From NCBI RefSeq assembly GCF_000499845.2, contig NC_023750.2, positions 29,522,369 through 29,586,368 on the forward strand: a DNA stretch of 64,000 nt, read 5' to 3'. Of the stretch, positions 47,778-60,168 are shown one piece after another; the first letter of the stretch is position 1; each line of letters opens with the position of its first letter. The position numbers and the translations under genes were made by a program. A model generated the notes under the pieces. The model was not told the DNA's origin, did not search any database, and worked only from the letters and a program-made list of their open reading frames with translations. Source of the stretch: Phaseolus vulgaris. Its lineage: Eukaryota; Streptophyta; Magnoliopsida; Fabales; Fabaceae.

Positions 47778-47782
47778 AATGC

Positions 47783-48929
47783 TGCTGTATATGTGTATGA
47801 CAATCACAAAATATAATATAACGATTTAAAAACAAACCGTCGTAGCATCCGCCATTTAACACTTTGTAGAATCCGCCATAGAACCTGATATTCTTTATTC
47901 ATTAGAGGCTAGAGGAAAATAATGTATTAGGATGCAAGTCTCTCCTACAAATCTTAGCTTTTTCTCTGTAATCACAATTTCAACTAATTAGTGAATATTC
48001 AATAGTTAACCGATTCGTTCTAACTTTATTTTTTTAAACATGCTGAAATTAATTTGTCGGCCAGATTGTGCATTTATAAGTTTTGAATTTGAAACCTTTG
48101 ACTCTCCCAAACATGCACTTAAACCTGAAGTAGTTATTGTCATTACTTAAGCTTTCAATTCAATGGACTTTTCTTTCTTTCATGGCCACATGCTGCAGAC
48201 TTTGTGCTTCATCTATGGGTTACATGTACATCAGGAGATCACATGCATCAAATTTAAGTTTCACCTATGCCTCACCTTTTCAATGGTGAATATTTTTACA
48301 TGACTATTTATAAGTTTAAAATAGGCAGGGTCCAGGGTTCAAAGTTACGAGCTAGTTGTTGTTGTAGCAGAGAACATACTTCAATGTTTGTTCATCAATT
48401 TTCATCGTCTTGTTCCTACACCTGTCATTATATTTTATGCAAACGGCATTCTAATATTTCAATAGTTGCTTCTACTTTTTCAAGTTTTGGATGTGGCTTT
48501 GAGAGTCATAATCGATTATGCTGGTTATCCAAACATGGACAATCATTCACATTGACTTTAGTAGAATCACACAATGGCTTTGTTTGTCTTCTCCATGAGC
48601 TATGCATTGCTTTTATTTCACCGACTCTTACCTATCGTAATAATCAAAATACTGTTTTCACGACTTGGAATCATGCACATAGAAATAGGTTTGCATTTTC
48701 AAGAAGAATGTGTGGTTCTAGATCAGGTCATCATTTAGCACACTACTAGCCAACAGTAGCTTTCTAAATTTCTTAAGAGTTACAAGAAGTGTCTTACAAA
48801 CATACAAACATCTCTAGACATAGGCATAGAATTAAAATATATCACAAGTTTTATTTTGTAAGATTCTGATAAGTCTTTATAGTATACAAATATCCAGGGA
48901 ATAATCAACCAACACCCCAGTAGAACAGA
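47783..48929. other. Spacer between copia element and WNK gene, with diverged duplication copy 2
   Basis: About 47960-48480 is the counterpart of 41035-41480. A 160-codon plus-strand frame at 48267-48749 partly overlaps it; it is rich in Ser, His and Cys and matches nothing I know. Its neighbour copy is not open, which argues against a conserved gene. Minus-strand AATAAA at 48855-48850 is a plausible poly(A) signal for the kinase gene. Confidence 0.5.
48850..48855 (-). terminator. Putative poly(A) signal of the WNK gene
   Basis: AATAAA on the minus strand, 75 bp after the stop codon at 48930. Confidence 0.45.
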
Positions 48930-51900
48930 TTAAAATAAAAAACTCCCAGCTCCCTCTGGATTTTGAAACCCAATGTTCTCAATGGCACCAACCGTCTTGA
49001 AGATTCTCCTCTTGTGAATCTCTTCCATCAGTGATCGTTGCGGTTGTTGTCTCCTTAGATCCACAAAGGAACTAATCCTGGTTAGCCTCTGGACTCCATG
49101 ATACCTGTGAGAATCCATTCTCATGTTGCAAAACTGTTTGGTGGAATCAGCGTCCATCACTTCTTCTCGAGGACAGAATCTGGTGTACTTTTCGTTGCCT
49201 TTTGGAGAGTAGCCAAGGGCTTCTGCTCCTAGTACTACAGTTGGATCATGCCCATCTTCATTGCCAGGGTCACTGTACTTGAGATTGAAACACTTGAAGG
49301 AGTTCATTGAGCTTTGAGAGCTCGCATCATCATTCGTAGATAGCTCATCTGCAAAACAGTTAATTTAGTGGTGTCGAAATCAAATTCTTTAATGGCACTG
49401 AAAACAGTAGCAAATTTTTCTCGTGAAGAAAACATTAATGTAATGCTCGAAATTAACATCACAAGTGAATCATTGTTATTAAAAATATACTAATTCTGAT
49501 ACAAGTTCTTGGCTTGAGTGGTATTGGACTCGGTTTTCTTTAGCAAAATCTTTATTAAATAACATTTCAACTTTAAAAGAATCAGAGTTGAAAGTTATTT
49601 GCATTCTAAGATGAAGGAGTATTACCTTGAGGCCAATCTTGAGCAAAAGGGTAATGGTTCCCGCAGAGGTGGGAATTATGCTTGTGGAAAGAACCATGAG
49701 AGGAAGAGCGAGAAGATGAGGAGAAGTAAGGTTGGTGGTTACTCATATCATACTCTTCTTCATAGGTAAAACTATGTTGTCTTTGATAATTAGAGGTGTC
49801 CCAATCCCTCCATGTTGGGACTAAAGTTGATATCTCTTCCTCAATCATTTCAGCAATCTCCAATGGTTCCAAGTCACTAATTTCGAGTTCTTTAACCATC
49901 TCCACTGCCACATCAATTGCAGTGTCGTTTATGGTGTCAAATGGAAAGAATATATTCCTCTTTTCCCCTGCATGCAAAATACATTAATACAACTCTGAAG
50001 CACCCCACTATATGTAACAAAAAATTATTGTATGCATACCCTTTTTGTTAGAAATTTGTACTTTAAGGAAAATTGTGTCGTCCTCTTCATTGATTGATCC
50101 AGTGATGGTCATGTGTGTGTCCTTTGTTTGGTCACTCATTGGTGGAAGCTCTTTGGCCACTGATGCAGTGAAATTGAGTGTGGGGGTTTGTTTTCTGGGT
50201 AATGTTGGGCTAGAGAGTGGAGAGTCTAGTTGGTCCTTGGCTAAAAATGAGTCCAACAAGAGCTCCTTTGCTGACAACCTCTCTGAGACATCTACCAAAC
50301 ATTTTCCCACAAACCTCTGAGCTTCCAAGTCATGGATTCTGTAAAATGCTTCTGGCAGCTTCCCCTGTTGAATCAAATCAATCAAATATGTGAAATGAGA
50401 GCTTGCTTGTGCATGCCTTCATAATCTTTCTCAATACGACAATGTTTTGGTACAAAAAGCTTGTTAACTTAAGTGAAACTTAATTTTTATATTAACATAA
50501 TCCTCACCTCTCAACTAACTTAAGTGTGTTTCTAATTATGGCTATATTTTTTGAGTTGCTTCCAAAAGTCTCAAACTCGTATTTGGAAGTTCCAAATGTG
50601 ATTTTCTATCAACAAATATTTGATTGTTTTACTTCCAAAACTATAATGACTCTAAAGATTTAGTTTTTGGCCAAACCCAATAATGTTAGATTATCTCTTA
50701 AATTGGTGGATTTGAACCTAATTCAATTTCTCAAAATCAATGTTGAAGTTGAATTTTTTCCATGTATTTTGACTATATCTAAAGTCGATACAAGACTTTC
50801 AAAATCATCCATATAGTTCACTTATTGAGATAAAGACTTCTCTCTTCAAAGCACAAGTTAGATTAACAGTGAAAGGATATAACTTATTTTTGGGGTTATT
50901 GAATTTTGTTATAAATGTACTTTTCACTTAAAAGTTTCCAAACATAAATTAGTCCATCTTAAATTTATAGCCAAAACTAATTTTACAAAATCAAGTTTGT
51001 AAAAGTTGAACCAAAGCATAAATAGAATCTGATCCAAACAGAGTAGAAAAAGGTGAAGTTTTTCTAATGAATAAAGCTTACTGAAGTAACTTTCTTGTAT
51101 ATTTGAGCAGGGTTGGAGCACTCGCTGTATGGGAACTCAGAAGTAAATATTTCTATCATGCACATCCCAAAGGAGTATATGTCAACCAGCTCATTGTATT
51201 CCTCTTCATACAATTCTGGTGCCATAAATTCTGGTGTACCTGAATTCTCAACCAAGCAAAAATTTCAGTTCTGTGGACCAAGATTTAGCATAGATTACTT
51301 ATAACTGATTATTTAAGTACCAACTAAAAGAGAAAGAGAAATTGCCTATGACACTGTGTGCATGTTGGGAGCCATGAAGAATGGCTGCAAGGCCCAAATC
51401 ACCAATCTTGACCTGCCCCAGATGGCCATTGATGAAGATATTGTCACACTTGAGGTCTCTATGTATAACAGGAGGATCATGGCTATGCAAATACTCCAAA
51501 CCACTTAGAATCTGGCGTGCCCAGTTCTTCACTGCTCTGATATCTACTCTCTGATACTTCTTTCTGTACCTATATTAAGTAAGAGAACCTATGTAAAATT
51601 GAAAAAGATTATTTCTTACGAGTAGTTTTTACATGAATACAACGTTTATAAGCATAACCTATTGAAAATTCAAGATGTGTTCGAAGGAACTGCATTCAGT
51701 GCAATCAATGTTTTAACTCTAATTTACTAAGACATAATATGAATTATCTGTATTTCTTAACCAGAACTTGTATTGTTCTATCTAGATGAAATTCCAATTC
51801 TGTTTAAGAAAACAACAGAACAAAATATTTCAGCAACATGATATAAGTTTTGTCTTTAAAATATAGTCTATGTTGAAGATATTTTAATATTAACTTGAAC

Positions 51901-53262
51901 TTTTGGCTGGCTCTCTACAAGCACTGTATTCATGCAGGAATTGATCTTAGTTTAAGGGTTCAAAGATATAAACATGTCATAAGATGTGATTGATTATATT
52001 ACTCTCTTAGGGTGCCAGAGGTGAACAATTCAGTGATGAAGTTGAAGGTTCTATAATTCACATCAATCCAAGAATCATGGAAGGTCATGATGGAGTCATG
52101 TTCCAAGGTCTTGAGGAGATGAACCTCTGAGTAAAGGCGTTGAAGAAGATCTGGTGAATGAAAGACATCACCAAGCTTGACTTGGTTCCAAGCCACCTCT
52201 ATTCCAAGGACTTCATCAAATGCCCTATACACTACCTTCACTGCTCCTTTGCCAAGAATGTCCCTGAACTACACAATAATAAAGATAACAACAAAAAATT
52301 AATCAATAATTTAATTTTAACACCAACCAGCAACTAGATTAGTTGCCAAAATAAATGGTATTAGTTTGCATGCCACTAGTTTAGTCGTGTTTTGGCCATT
52401 GAATTTGGCTCTTTCAAAAAATGACCCTTGAGTGTACTATGGAGATAGGATAAACCTTCTGTAAGGTGGTACGTCACAACAATAAACCAGGACTTGGTAA
52501 AGGACAAAACAGAACATATGGTTCTTATTTAATTACTTTCTGATAATTGACTTAATCATAAGACGGCAACTGAAAAAGTTAATATAGAAAATAAAAATCT
52601 TCCCTTTCTAAGAAAATAAAAATAATGTTAAAAATTACGTAATTCAACCAAATTGGCCAATAACAAAGAAGTATGAACTTTTATGGGCAGACTAATTTTG
52701 TAAACTACTACTTCAGATCCTTGAACTTAGCTAATATCAACTGTCATTGAATTTGGTATTTATAAAGGTCAAAATTATTCGCTAACTTGACAATTATCCA
52801 TAAATTGATTTCTATAATTTATTAGCATTATTGATCAGTTTCATCCTAAGATTATGAAACGAATCTAATCCTTAAATATGATCTATGACTTTGACAGGGT
52901 CTCAGATAATTTATCTTTTTATGGCAGAGACAAGATTGAATGGTGCACACTAGGAGATTAAAATGACTAATAATTATCAATTAGTAATCTTTTTTCATAA
53001 TTTTCAAAGTCAAACATGGCATCTCAATTCAAGTTTAACACAGAAGAACATCTTCATGAATCTATGGTATCATATCCCTCATCTTAATCACCATATTCTG
53101 AATATCAGACCAATTAGTGAGAAAGTTAATGATCCATTCAGAAAAAAACGAAGATGAAGTTAAAATGAATGAGAAAAAAACACTTACACGACCATATCGA
53201 CCAGAAGGGTCAGTTTCAACATATCCGAGACGAGCTTTTCCTCCTAATCTACCCTTGTACAT
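48930..53262 (-). CDS. WNK5: WNK-family serine/threonine protein kinase (WNK5/ZIK1-like), seven exons
   Basis: Exons (minus): 53262-53188, 52268-52003, 51569-51346, 51239-51082, 50364-50040, 49967-49626, 49348-48930; 1809 nt, 602 residues, all phases agree. The start MYKGRLGG is chosen over a Met ten codons upstream because Arabidopsis WNK5 begins MYKG (from memory). [12 protein letters not shown] precedes the kinase domain (about 26-283). GKGAVKVVY (31-39) has the Lys in the glycine loop that defines WNKs. Other motifs are HRDLKCDN (150-157), GDLGLA in place of DFG (170-175) and [13 protein letters not shown] (189-201). An OSR1_C/PF2-like region follows ([34 protein letters not shown]). The C-terminus keeps [18 protein letters not shown]. 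Plant WNKs are cytosolic kinases linked to flowering, clock and stress signalling. Intron 3 appears to use a GC donor. Confidence 0.93.
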
Positions 53263-54060
53263 GGCTCTTGATGTGGCTCGATCACTCACCACAATTCTGA
53301 TTTAAACCAGCACGTGTGTTCTACACTTACAGCTACTTGTATCGAAAACTTAGCAACAAATGAAGTAATATTACATGTATCTATACTATGTGAATGAACT
53401 GAAGGTGTTGCTAGAAGATCCGAGGCTTCCATTCATGGTTCTCGTAGGAAAAGACACCAAACAATTGCCATAAGAGCCGTGAGTAGTCAACACTAAGCAT
53501 GATCCAAGCCATTTCAACAACGCCACATGAAAGCTCGTAGAAGTGCTTGTGAACCATTGGTGTGAACTACCAACAAGCTTAAGATGAAGAAGTTGGATTA
53601 AATAGGAGTCGTAGTGGCAGTAGAAAGAGGTGCCACTGGAGAGATATTTTTGTAGAGACAAAGAAAACTGTGTGTAGGGCTTAAAGAAGACCAATGATGG
53701 AGTGTTGTCCCGCAATAAGGTCACACCAAAGATTGTGATTTGTGAGCCAAAAGGCTAATGAGAGGTTTGATTGAAGATACTTGTGGAGGAGAAGGTTTTG
53801 ATGAAGATGAAAAGGTAATCAGAAAATGAAAAGACCGTATATAAGACAAGGGCATGAAACCTGGCTTCTGAATTTGAAGAATCTATAGCCATTCTTTGAG
53901 AAAAACATTTGTGGATGTGAGGGTACTGATCACAAAAGTTAGATCATTAGAAAAGAGGTGAGAATCTAAGGAGGAAAATTGTTCAACAGATTTTGAGTTT
54001 GGATAGAAAAGATCCTCAAATCAGAATCAAGGTTTTTAGGATTTGGTTTTGTGGATGGAG
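53263..54060 (-). promoter_or_regulatory. 5' flank and probable leader of the WNK gene
   Basis: Upstream of the start codon the minus strand contains TTATATACGG near 53838-53847, a possible TATA element, and CT-rich leader-like sequence. A 112-codon frame at 53724-53386 lies within it (MTLLRDNTPSLVFFKPYTQF) and has no recognised domain; if transcribed it would be a long upstream ORF. Transcription start is not determinable from sequence alone. Confidence 0.3.
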
Positions 54061-55315
54061 GAAAAAGAGTGGTTGGTGTAATATAATAGACTCTACGCTT
54101 ACTACAATGGATACTACATTAATATATAGCAGTCAACTTTCTGTGGTTATGTACAAAAATGACTATCAATAACTTTAGGAACATACTCTTAAGGAAAACA
54201 ACACGTAAAAACATATACTTCACACTATATTATAATAATATATATTTAAAATTAAAAAATAAATTAAATATAATTAAAATACTATTTTATTGATTTGTCA
54301 AGTGACTATTTTTTACATATTACCACTCTACTCTTAAACATATTGACATATAGAGAGAAGTAGCTTAGAAGAAGTTAAAAAAGTTAGTATATATTGAGTA
54401 AATATAATTTTTAATAAGATTTTAAAGCCACTTAATATTTCATTAAATAAAAAGTTAAATATATTTTTTTTATTATTATATCATGACGTTGAAATTAATT
54501 TTTTTCATAATTTAAAATTCATATTGAACATTCATTTAGCAAGTAAAGTTTGTTTTCAATGACTATTGTAATAGTTTTTTATTACAATTTTCTAATAATT
54601 TGAAATTTAAACAAAAAACAAAAATCCATTTTTATATAAAAAATATATTTAACCCTTAAATAAATTAAATATAACATATAATTAAAATACTTAACATTGA
54701 AATGATTAAACCAAGGAATTCATGGATCCTTCCTTTTACCCTTAGTTTATCTAATTATATATTCCTGTTCTTAATTTCGTCCACATGACAATCCATTACT
54801 TACGTCAACAGGTTTTGTAGAAAAATTCAGTCGTTTTCTCCAAAAACAAGAACTGTAGTCGTATAAAAAAAATTCAATGCAATTGTCAAAATGATGTTTG
54901 CTTATGTAATTTTGAGAAACTTTTTTTTTTTAACTGTTTGAGAAGCTATTGTTAAGAACTAACATTATCTCACAAACCTAGCAAATAAAATATTACTTGA
55001 TTTTTAGTTTTTATAGCATGGGATATATTCTTGATGGAATGGAGGGAAGAAACTTAAAATAGTAAGTATATATTGTTGTATTCACATAGACTTGGTTAGT
55101 ATATGTTGTTTTATAATATATAAGGCAATAAATTCTATATAATTATAATCACAAAGAGTCATGTTGATTTCAAATTCATTTTGATTGAAATATAGAATTT
55201 AAATTACCATAAATAATTATAGAATTGAAGGGAACGATAAATAGATAGAGATAGTGTGGGTTTGATAAAAAAAATAGAATTTAAATTATAAATAATTATA
55301 TAAATAATTCCAAGT
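54061..55315. other. AT-rich spacer, no gene seen
   Basis: No supported feature. Confidence 0.6.
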
Positions 55316-55440
55316 TTCTTCCAATAATGTTTTAGGTTAGTCATCCCGTCATTACATGAAAACGTATTATTAAAAAAAAAAAAAAGAGAACAAAAGTATG
55401 GAGAGACTAGGTCAAAACTCATACACAAGAAAGAACTTTA
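55316..55440 (-). mobile_element. LINE copy D: 3' untranslated tail only
   Basis: Minus-strand TGTATGAGTTTTGACCTAGT, then CTCCATACTTTTGTTCTCTT, a T-run and TTTTCATGTAATGACGGGAT parallel the 3' tails of LINE copies A to C (for example ATGTATGAGTTTTGTCCTAG at 7788). It is an extreme 5' truncation. Confidence 0.55.
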
Positions 55441-55467
55441 AATCTAGATCAATTTATTTTTTTATCG

Positions 55468-56053
55468 GCAATAAAATAAATAAATAAATAAATAGGAACC
55501 ACTTTAGGGGTGGTCCAACCCTTATACATAAATACCTGACAATAAACTCCTATTAGATCACCTACTTACCAATTTAGCAAAGGGATTACCGGACCAACAC
55601 TATCCAACCTTAATGAATCAACCTCATACAAGCCATAGGATTTAAAACCCAACTAGAATATGGGAAATATGCAGAATGAGACTTTGCATGAATCCAAGAC
55701 CATACCTTAACTTGCACCGAAGCGAACACTTCAGACACATCTGCCACTCCGCTATTAAAGATGACCAAGTTCCTAAGATTCCAGATTTCGCTCATTATGC
55801 CAACCCAAATTGTACCCCAAACGTCGTCAACCGAAACAGAAGCCTGACTCATCCTGAATTGTCCAAAATTTGACTTAGGGTCATTGTGAAATACAAACAA
55901 CACACCAAGCCACTCAAAGCATAGACACCAAATACGCCAAGCAAACCTGCAAACAAAGAACAAGTGACACGACTCCTCCTCCTCCTTCCCGCATAAACAA
56001 CACAAAGAACTTTCTATCGCCACTAGATCAATTAGAACATAGGTTTTTACCAC
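55468..56053 (-). pseudogene. LINE copy F: zf-RVT domain and 3' end, minus strand
   Basis: The frame 56053-55610 encodes the zf-RVT and C-terminal region of an L1-type ORF2: SLCCLCGKEEEESCHLFFVC, RFAWRIWCLCFEWLG, WGTIWVGIMSEIWNLRN, VKVWSWIHAKSHS. It ends with a stop soon after MACMRLIH. The 3' end at about 55490-55468 is an ATTT-repeat tail. GGTTGGACCACCCCTAAAGT near the end is like the 3' end of copy E (39490-40880), so E and F are the same family, distinct from A to D. Confidence 0.75.
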
Positions 56054-56760
56054 GTTTTAATAAAGAACACCAAAGAAAAACTATAGAGCAAACAAAAGAA
56101 CTAAAACAACACATATAGATGAAGATATAGAAAAACAATGGTTTTCGTTTCTTATTAGCAGATATCCTACAACCTTCTTTAATAGGCCTCCCAGTAGTTT
56201 TAACAACATCATCTCTATTATTACTAAGAGGTTTTTCCATATCAGTCTCACCATTAACAATTTCACATTCTTTCTGGAATAAAGTAACACCTGAAGAGAG
56301 GACCACATTAGGTTCCAGAGCAACATCTGCATCAGGCACAATAGTCAAAATAGTAGACTTCTAAGCGACAACATCAAACACCAGAGAAACATCTAGAAAA
56401 ACATCTGTTAGACCATGAGATGCAAAATTTTTGTCCAAAGCCATTTTAACCAGGGTAGTGCAATTAGTCCCTGCCACTACAATTTCCAAATCATGAAACT
56501 TTTTTGTCAACAATAGGCAAGGAGTCTTTTTGTTGTAGCAAATCTTCTAACTCATGAACACTCTCCAACGAGGACATATCAACAAATATATTATCCTGAG
56601 ATTCGGACTCAATCCCTATATCATCAATAGGGTTAGCAACAACAGATAAATCTTTATTGACTTTATGAATAATAACATCACTAATAGCAACATGAGCTAT
56701 AACAATATCCTTAACTAATACAACATTATCAGAATTTAGAAAATATTCTCAGCGGATTGT
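56054..56760 (-). pseudogene. Possible LINE ORF1 C-terminal remnant
   Basis: The minus strand has coding-like stretches in changing frames: VANPIDDIGIESESQDNIFV, then SSLESVHELEDLLQQKDSLP, then ECEIVNGETDMEKPLSNNRD, then VVKTTGRPIKEGCRI and a basic KKRKP tail. Acidic low-complexity sequence closing in a basic tail is usual for plant LINE ORF1 proteins, and it directly adjoins the zf-RVT part of copy F, which would imply loss of endonuclease and RT in between. I do not recognise a domain. Confidence 0.35.
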
Positions 56761-57999
56761 AATGGTGTATCGGCGATATTTTTGAGTTTCAATGCTAAGG
56801 ACCCAAAAAGTAAAAATAAAAATCCCCTTCCATATTTTTAAATTTTCTAAATAAGGGTCTATCGGCTATATGTAACAAAAATAAATTTATTGAGCAAATC
56901 TTATTGAACAAATTCCATTAACTTAGCATATTATTTTCAAATTTTCTTCAAAGTGCCCTCTTTCTTTATTTTAGTTGAGCAGAGAGAATTCAATCACTGA
57001 ATTTGATTTAGTGAACTTTTTCCAATTTTCTCTACCTAAAATTTGCTTAGTGAAAATTATTCACTTGACATATTTGAAGCAAATAACTTCTTCAGCATTT
57101 TTGTTTAGAATCACAGGGTGAATGAATTCAATCAATGTATATAGGACCAACACTCATTTTTCATTGTAGTTAAAAATTTAGTTTTAACAAATCTAAAAGA
57201 AAAAGTAAAAACAAATGTCACTAGACACTCTAAAGAGAGATTATCTTATATTATTTGAAACAACGAATTTGATATTTGAAATTTAAATATCTTTATTATT
57301 CTTAAAATTTAATTAATCCATATGCTTCTACAACTTTAAACTTGATATTTATATTTACTAAAGTGCTCCTACAATTAAAATTGTTATCGTAAATTTTAAA
57401 ATTTAAATGGATTTTCTTGCTATATATAGAGCACTATTATGTAATTTATATAATTTTGGTTTTTTGGTATGTAGTAAATTACTATGAACTTTTAGTTGCT
57501 AATTAGACTAAATATATCAATTCAAAATTAAATAATTTTATTCTTTAATATCCTCAAAGAAATTGATCTAGCTTTGTTACTTCATTTTAAAACCTACAAA
57601 TATTTATTTTACTAATATATTAAATTTAAATTTAAAATTCTTTATATTTGAATTATGAGTTATATTTTTTGTAAGGACACTTTTTAAGTAAGTATAAGCA
57701 GGAGAGTTTAAAATAGACTAAGATGATTTTTTTTTAATTTTAATTTAATATATATAGGCTAAAACTAATTAATGTTTTATTTATCTAAGTATGTTGTCTC
57801 TCTATAACTTATTTTCTATAACTACTCTCCACAATTCTAAGAAATATATTCATCATTTTTCAAGATCTAACTTTGGAGTCTTTAAAATATCCAAATTTAG
57901 ATCAAGACTACCCATCACAATTTCAATCAAAATAAGTTTTTCATTTTTCTTAAGGATATGAGATATTTGTGTTGTTTTGTATGTGAGATCTAATCGAGA
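56761..57999. other. AT-rich spacer, no gene seen
   Basis: No supported feature. Confidence 0.55.
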
Positions 58000-59640
58000 A
58001 AGATAGATTTTTATTAGTATTAGTTTATGGTAATATAATTGGTTTATGGATCATGTTCTAAAAAGAAATGTGAAACTTCTACAAAGCAAGTTGGACTCAT
58101 AGAAGAGGAGAAGAAGGAGAAATTGACAAAATCTTGCAAAAAAAAAAAAGGGAAAGAAAACAACAAACTAAGGAAGGATGAGAAAATATCAATTCACTGA
58201 GAAAAAATAATGCATTAACAAATTGAGTTAAGAGAGCAAGCCTCCAAAAACTTTCCAAAACGTTGATGCGTTGAGCGAATTGAGGCTAAAAGAATAAAAA
58301 AGATTATTAGAGTATGAAAGGCTGAGCAAATTCACATGGGATGAGCACAAAGAGTCATTCACCATGAAGAAAGCTCAGATTCGCTCAGGAAGGACTTGAA
58401 GCTAAGTTGAGTCAAAATAAGGAGGAGAGATATTTGCTTAGAGTTAATCCTAAGCCTAAGAAGACTTCATGGCTTAGATGCATTGGGCTCAGATTGAAGC
58501 AAATCCCAGGAAAATACCTGAACATATGAATCCTGAGAAGCTAGAAATGAGCTTAAAGCCCAATAATATTACTTCAGCATGAAGAAAGACAACCCGCTGA
58601 CCGGATTGGCTTGTGCTCCAAATTTGCTAGAGCTCCTTTCTAAAATCTATAAATACAAACCTTGGTGTCTCATTCAAAAACATCGAGGGATAGAAAAAGA
58701 TTAAGAGAATACAAGGACTCAAAGCTCACATCAAGAGTTTAGAGTACCTAGGTCTAGGAGAGCTTGGGCTTTAGGGTTAAATCAGTTCATCAGACCAAGC
58801 CTCAAGATTGAAGTCAAGACAAAACTTTGAAGGAAAGGCTCAAAAGCCTAAGTTGGCCAACAACATCAGGGATCCATGTTTGTTGTTCTTTAGCTTCTCA
58901 TTCTTGATCTTCATGTAAGATTTATTATGAGTTGCTAAACTTATCTTGTTGAGATAGAAAAACAATGTGATATTTCTTAAGTTATTACTGTTTACAAATA
59001 AATTTATTTATTTTAGATTCAAGTTTTGTTGATTTGATAGAATGCTTAATGGCCCTTGGAGCATGAATGAGGCTGAAAGACAAGTTCATGTATTTGAACC
59101 CTATCAAATCAGCCATATATCTCCATGGTTGTAGAGCGTGGAGTTGAAAATATGGTGAACTATTCCATCTTAATGTAGAAATAAGTTATTATGGTGCAAG
59201 GAATTGATTGTGTTAGCTTATGGTTTTGGATAACCTCGTGCGAGGAATCAACTTGGTTTGACCATAAGGAACATAGAACTTGAACAAAATAGAATTAATA
59301 AATAAAAATAATGAAAGTGATTCATAAAGTTCTTTCAATCCGAACACTTGTGCTATATTGATTATCCTTTTAGTTCATTTGTTTATCAAAGTTTCATCTC
59401 TAGCTAAATATTATAGTAGGATTAGTATAGTTAGTTATAAAAATATATGAAACCAATCTTTATCTTTGCTTCACTTCATCTTGAAAGTTATTATCATTGT
59501 GGTAAAAATTAACTCCATGTGAATACGACAATCATCAGTTGTATTATAGTCGACTCGGTCTGCTTGCCGAGAGAAGGATTTTAAATCCGCATATACCCCA
59601 AGTTAATAACTTTATCTCATTCACAAAGACTCATTTTTTT
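58000..59640 (+). mobile_element. Ty3/gypsy LTR-like sequence (Athila/Tat type), ends not defined
   Basis: Plus-strand TATAAATA at 58648-58655 is followed by a long leader. ACTCCATGTGAATACGACAA and CTGCTTGCCGAGAGAAGG appear near 59510-59575, echoing the CTCCCTGTGGATTCGAC and ACTTGCCGA phrases that I recall near the 3' end of such LTRs. No coding sequence adjoins, so it is a solo or fragmentary LTR. Confidence 0.45.
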
Positions 59641-60168
59641 TTTAATTTAATAGTACATGAATTTTAATCATCATATCTTATGTTTGACAATAGTTCAACA
59701 ATATTTTGCATTAGTCTTCAAGTAACACGAAATGAAAGTGATGGATGACATGAAATCTCCACAATCAATTACAAACATGATAATCAACACAAAATGCAAC
59801 GAACCAAATTAAATAAAATATGTGAAATGTAGATTATATCTTGTGTACTAATAACTTTTAAAAAATTATTAATCTTCACAAATTATCCAATTGGAAAATT
59901 CAAGATTTAATATAATTATTTTCAATACAAGTTCCACTTATAAAGCAAAGAAAAACACATGGAAATTTTCAAAATTTGAGTTGTACTACACAAATCTTTG
60001 TATTAAATCTCAAACAAGAAATAAGGATCTCTATATATATACAAATCTAACAAAATTTTGATACATTAAAACTTGGAATACAAACTTTCAAAAATATAAC
60101 AATGCAATTTGTCTAGGTTTGAACATCCTCAAACTTAATACTAATGAATTCAACATAGAATATGTATC
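59641..60168. other. AT-rich spacer, no gene seen
   Basis: No supported feature. Confidence 0.55.

Larger units (their letters stand above)
42873..47782 (-). mobile_element. Complete Ty1/copia retrotransposon, coding-defective
   Basis: LTRs at 42878-43121 and 47511-47777 are flanked by the target duplication AATGC at 42873-42877 and 47778-47782. In minus orientation the 5' LTR (right) is followed immediately by TGGTATCAGAGC (47510-47499), a perfect initiator-Met primer-binding site. TTGAAGGGGA precedes the 3' LTR. The interior encodes gag, protease, integrase, reverse transcriptase and RNase H in copia order. LTR tips read TA...CA rather than TG...CA on the coding strand. The two LTRs differ only in a TA-repeat length and one T, so insertion was recent, yet the polyprotein has several lesions. 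Confidence 0.92.

Noticed and set aside
48267..48749. 160-codon plus-strand ORF considered as a gene
   Set aside because: No recognisable domain, half of it lies in a diverged duplicated segment whose other copy is not open, and the composition is unlike a conserved protein. Kept only as a note.
52263..53187. Possible extra exon in the long first intron of the WNK gene
   Set aside because: The frames of exons 1 and 2 join directly at GRYGR/FRDILG, matching WNK5, and nothing in the intron resembles kinase sequence.
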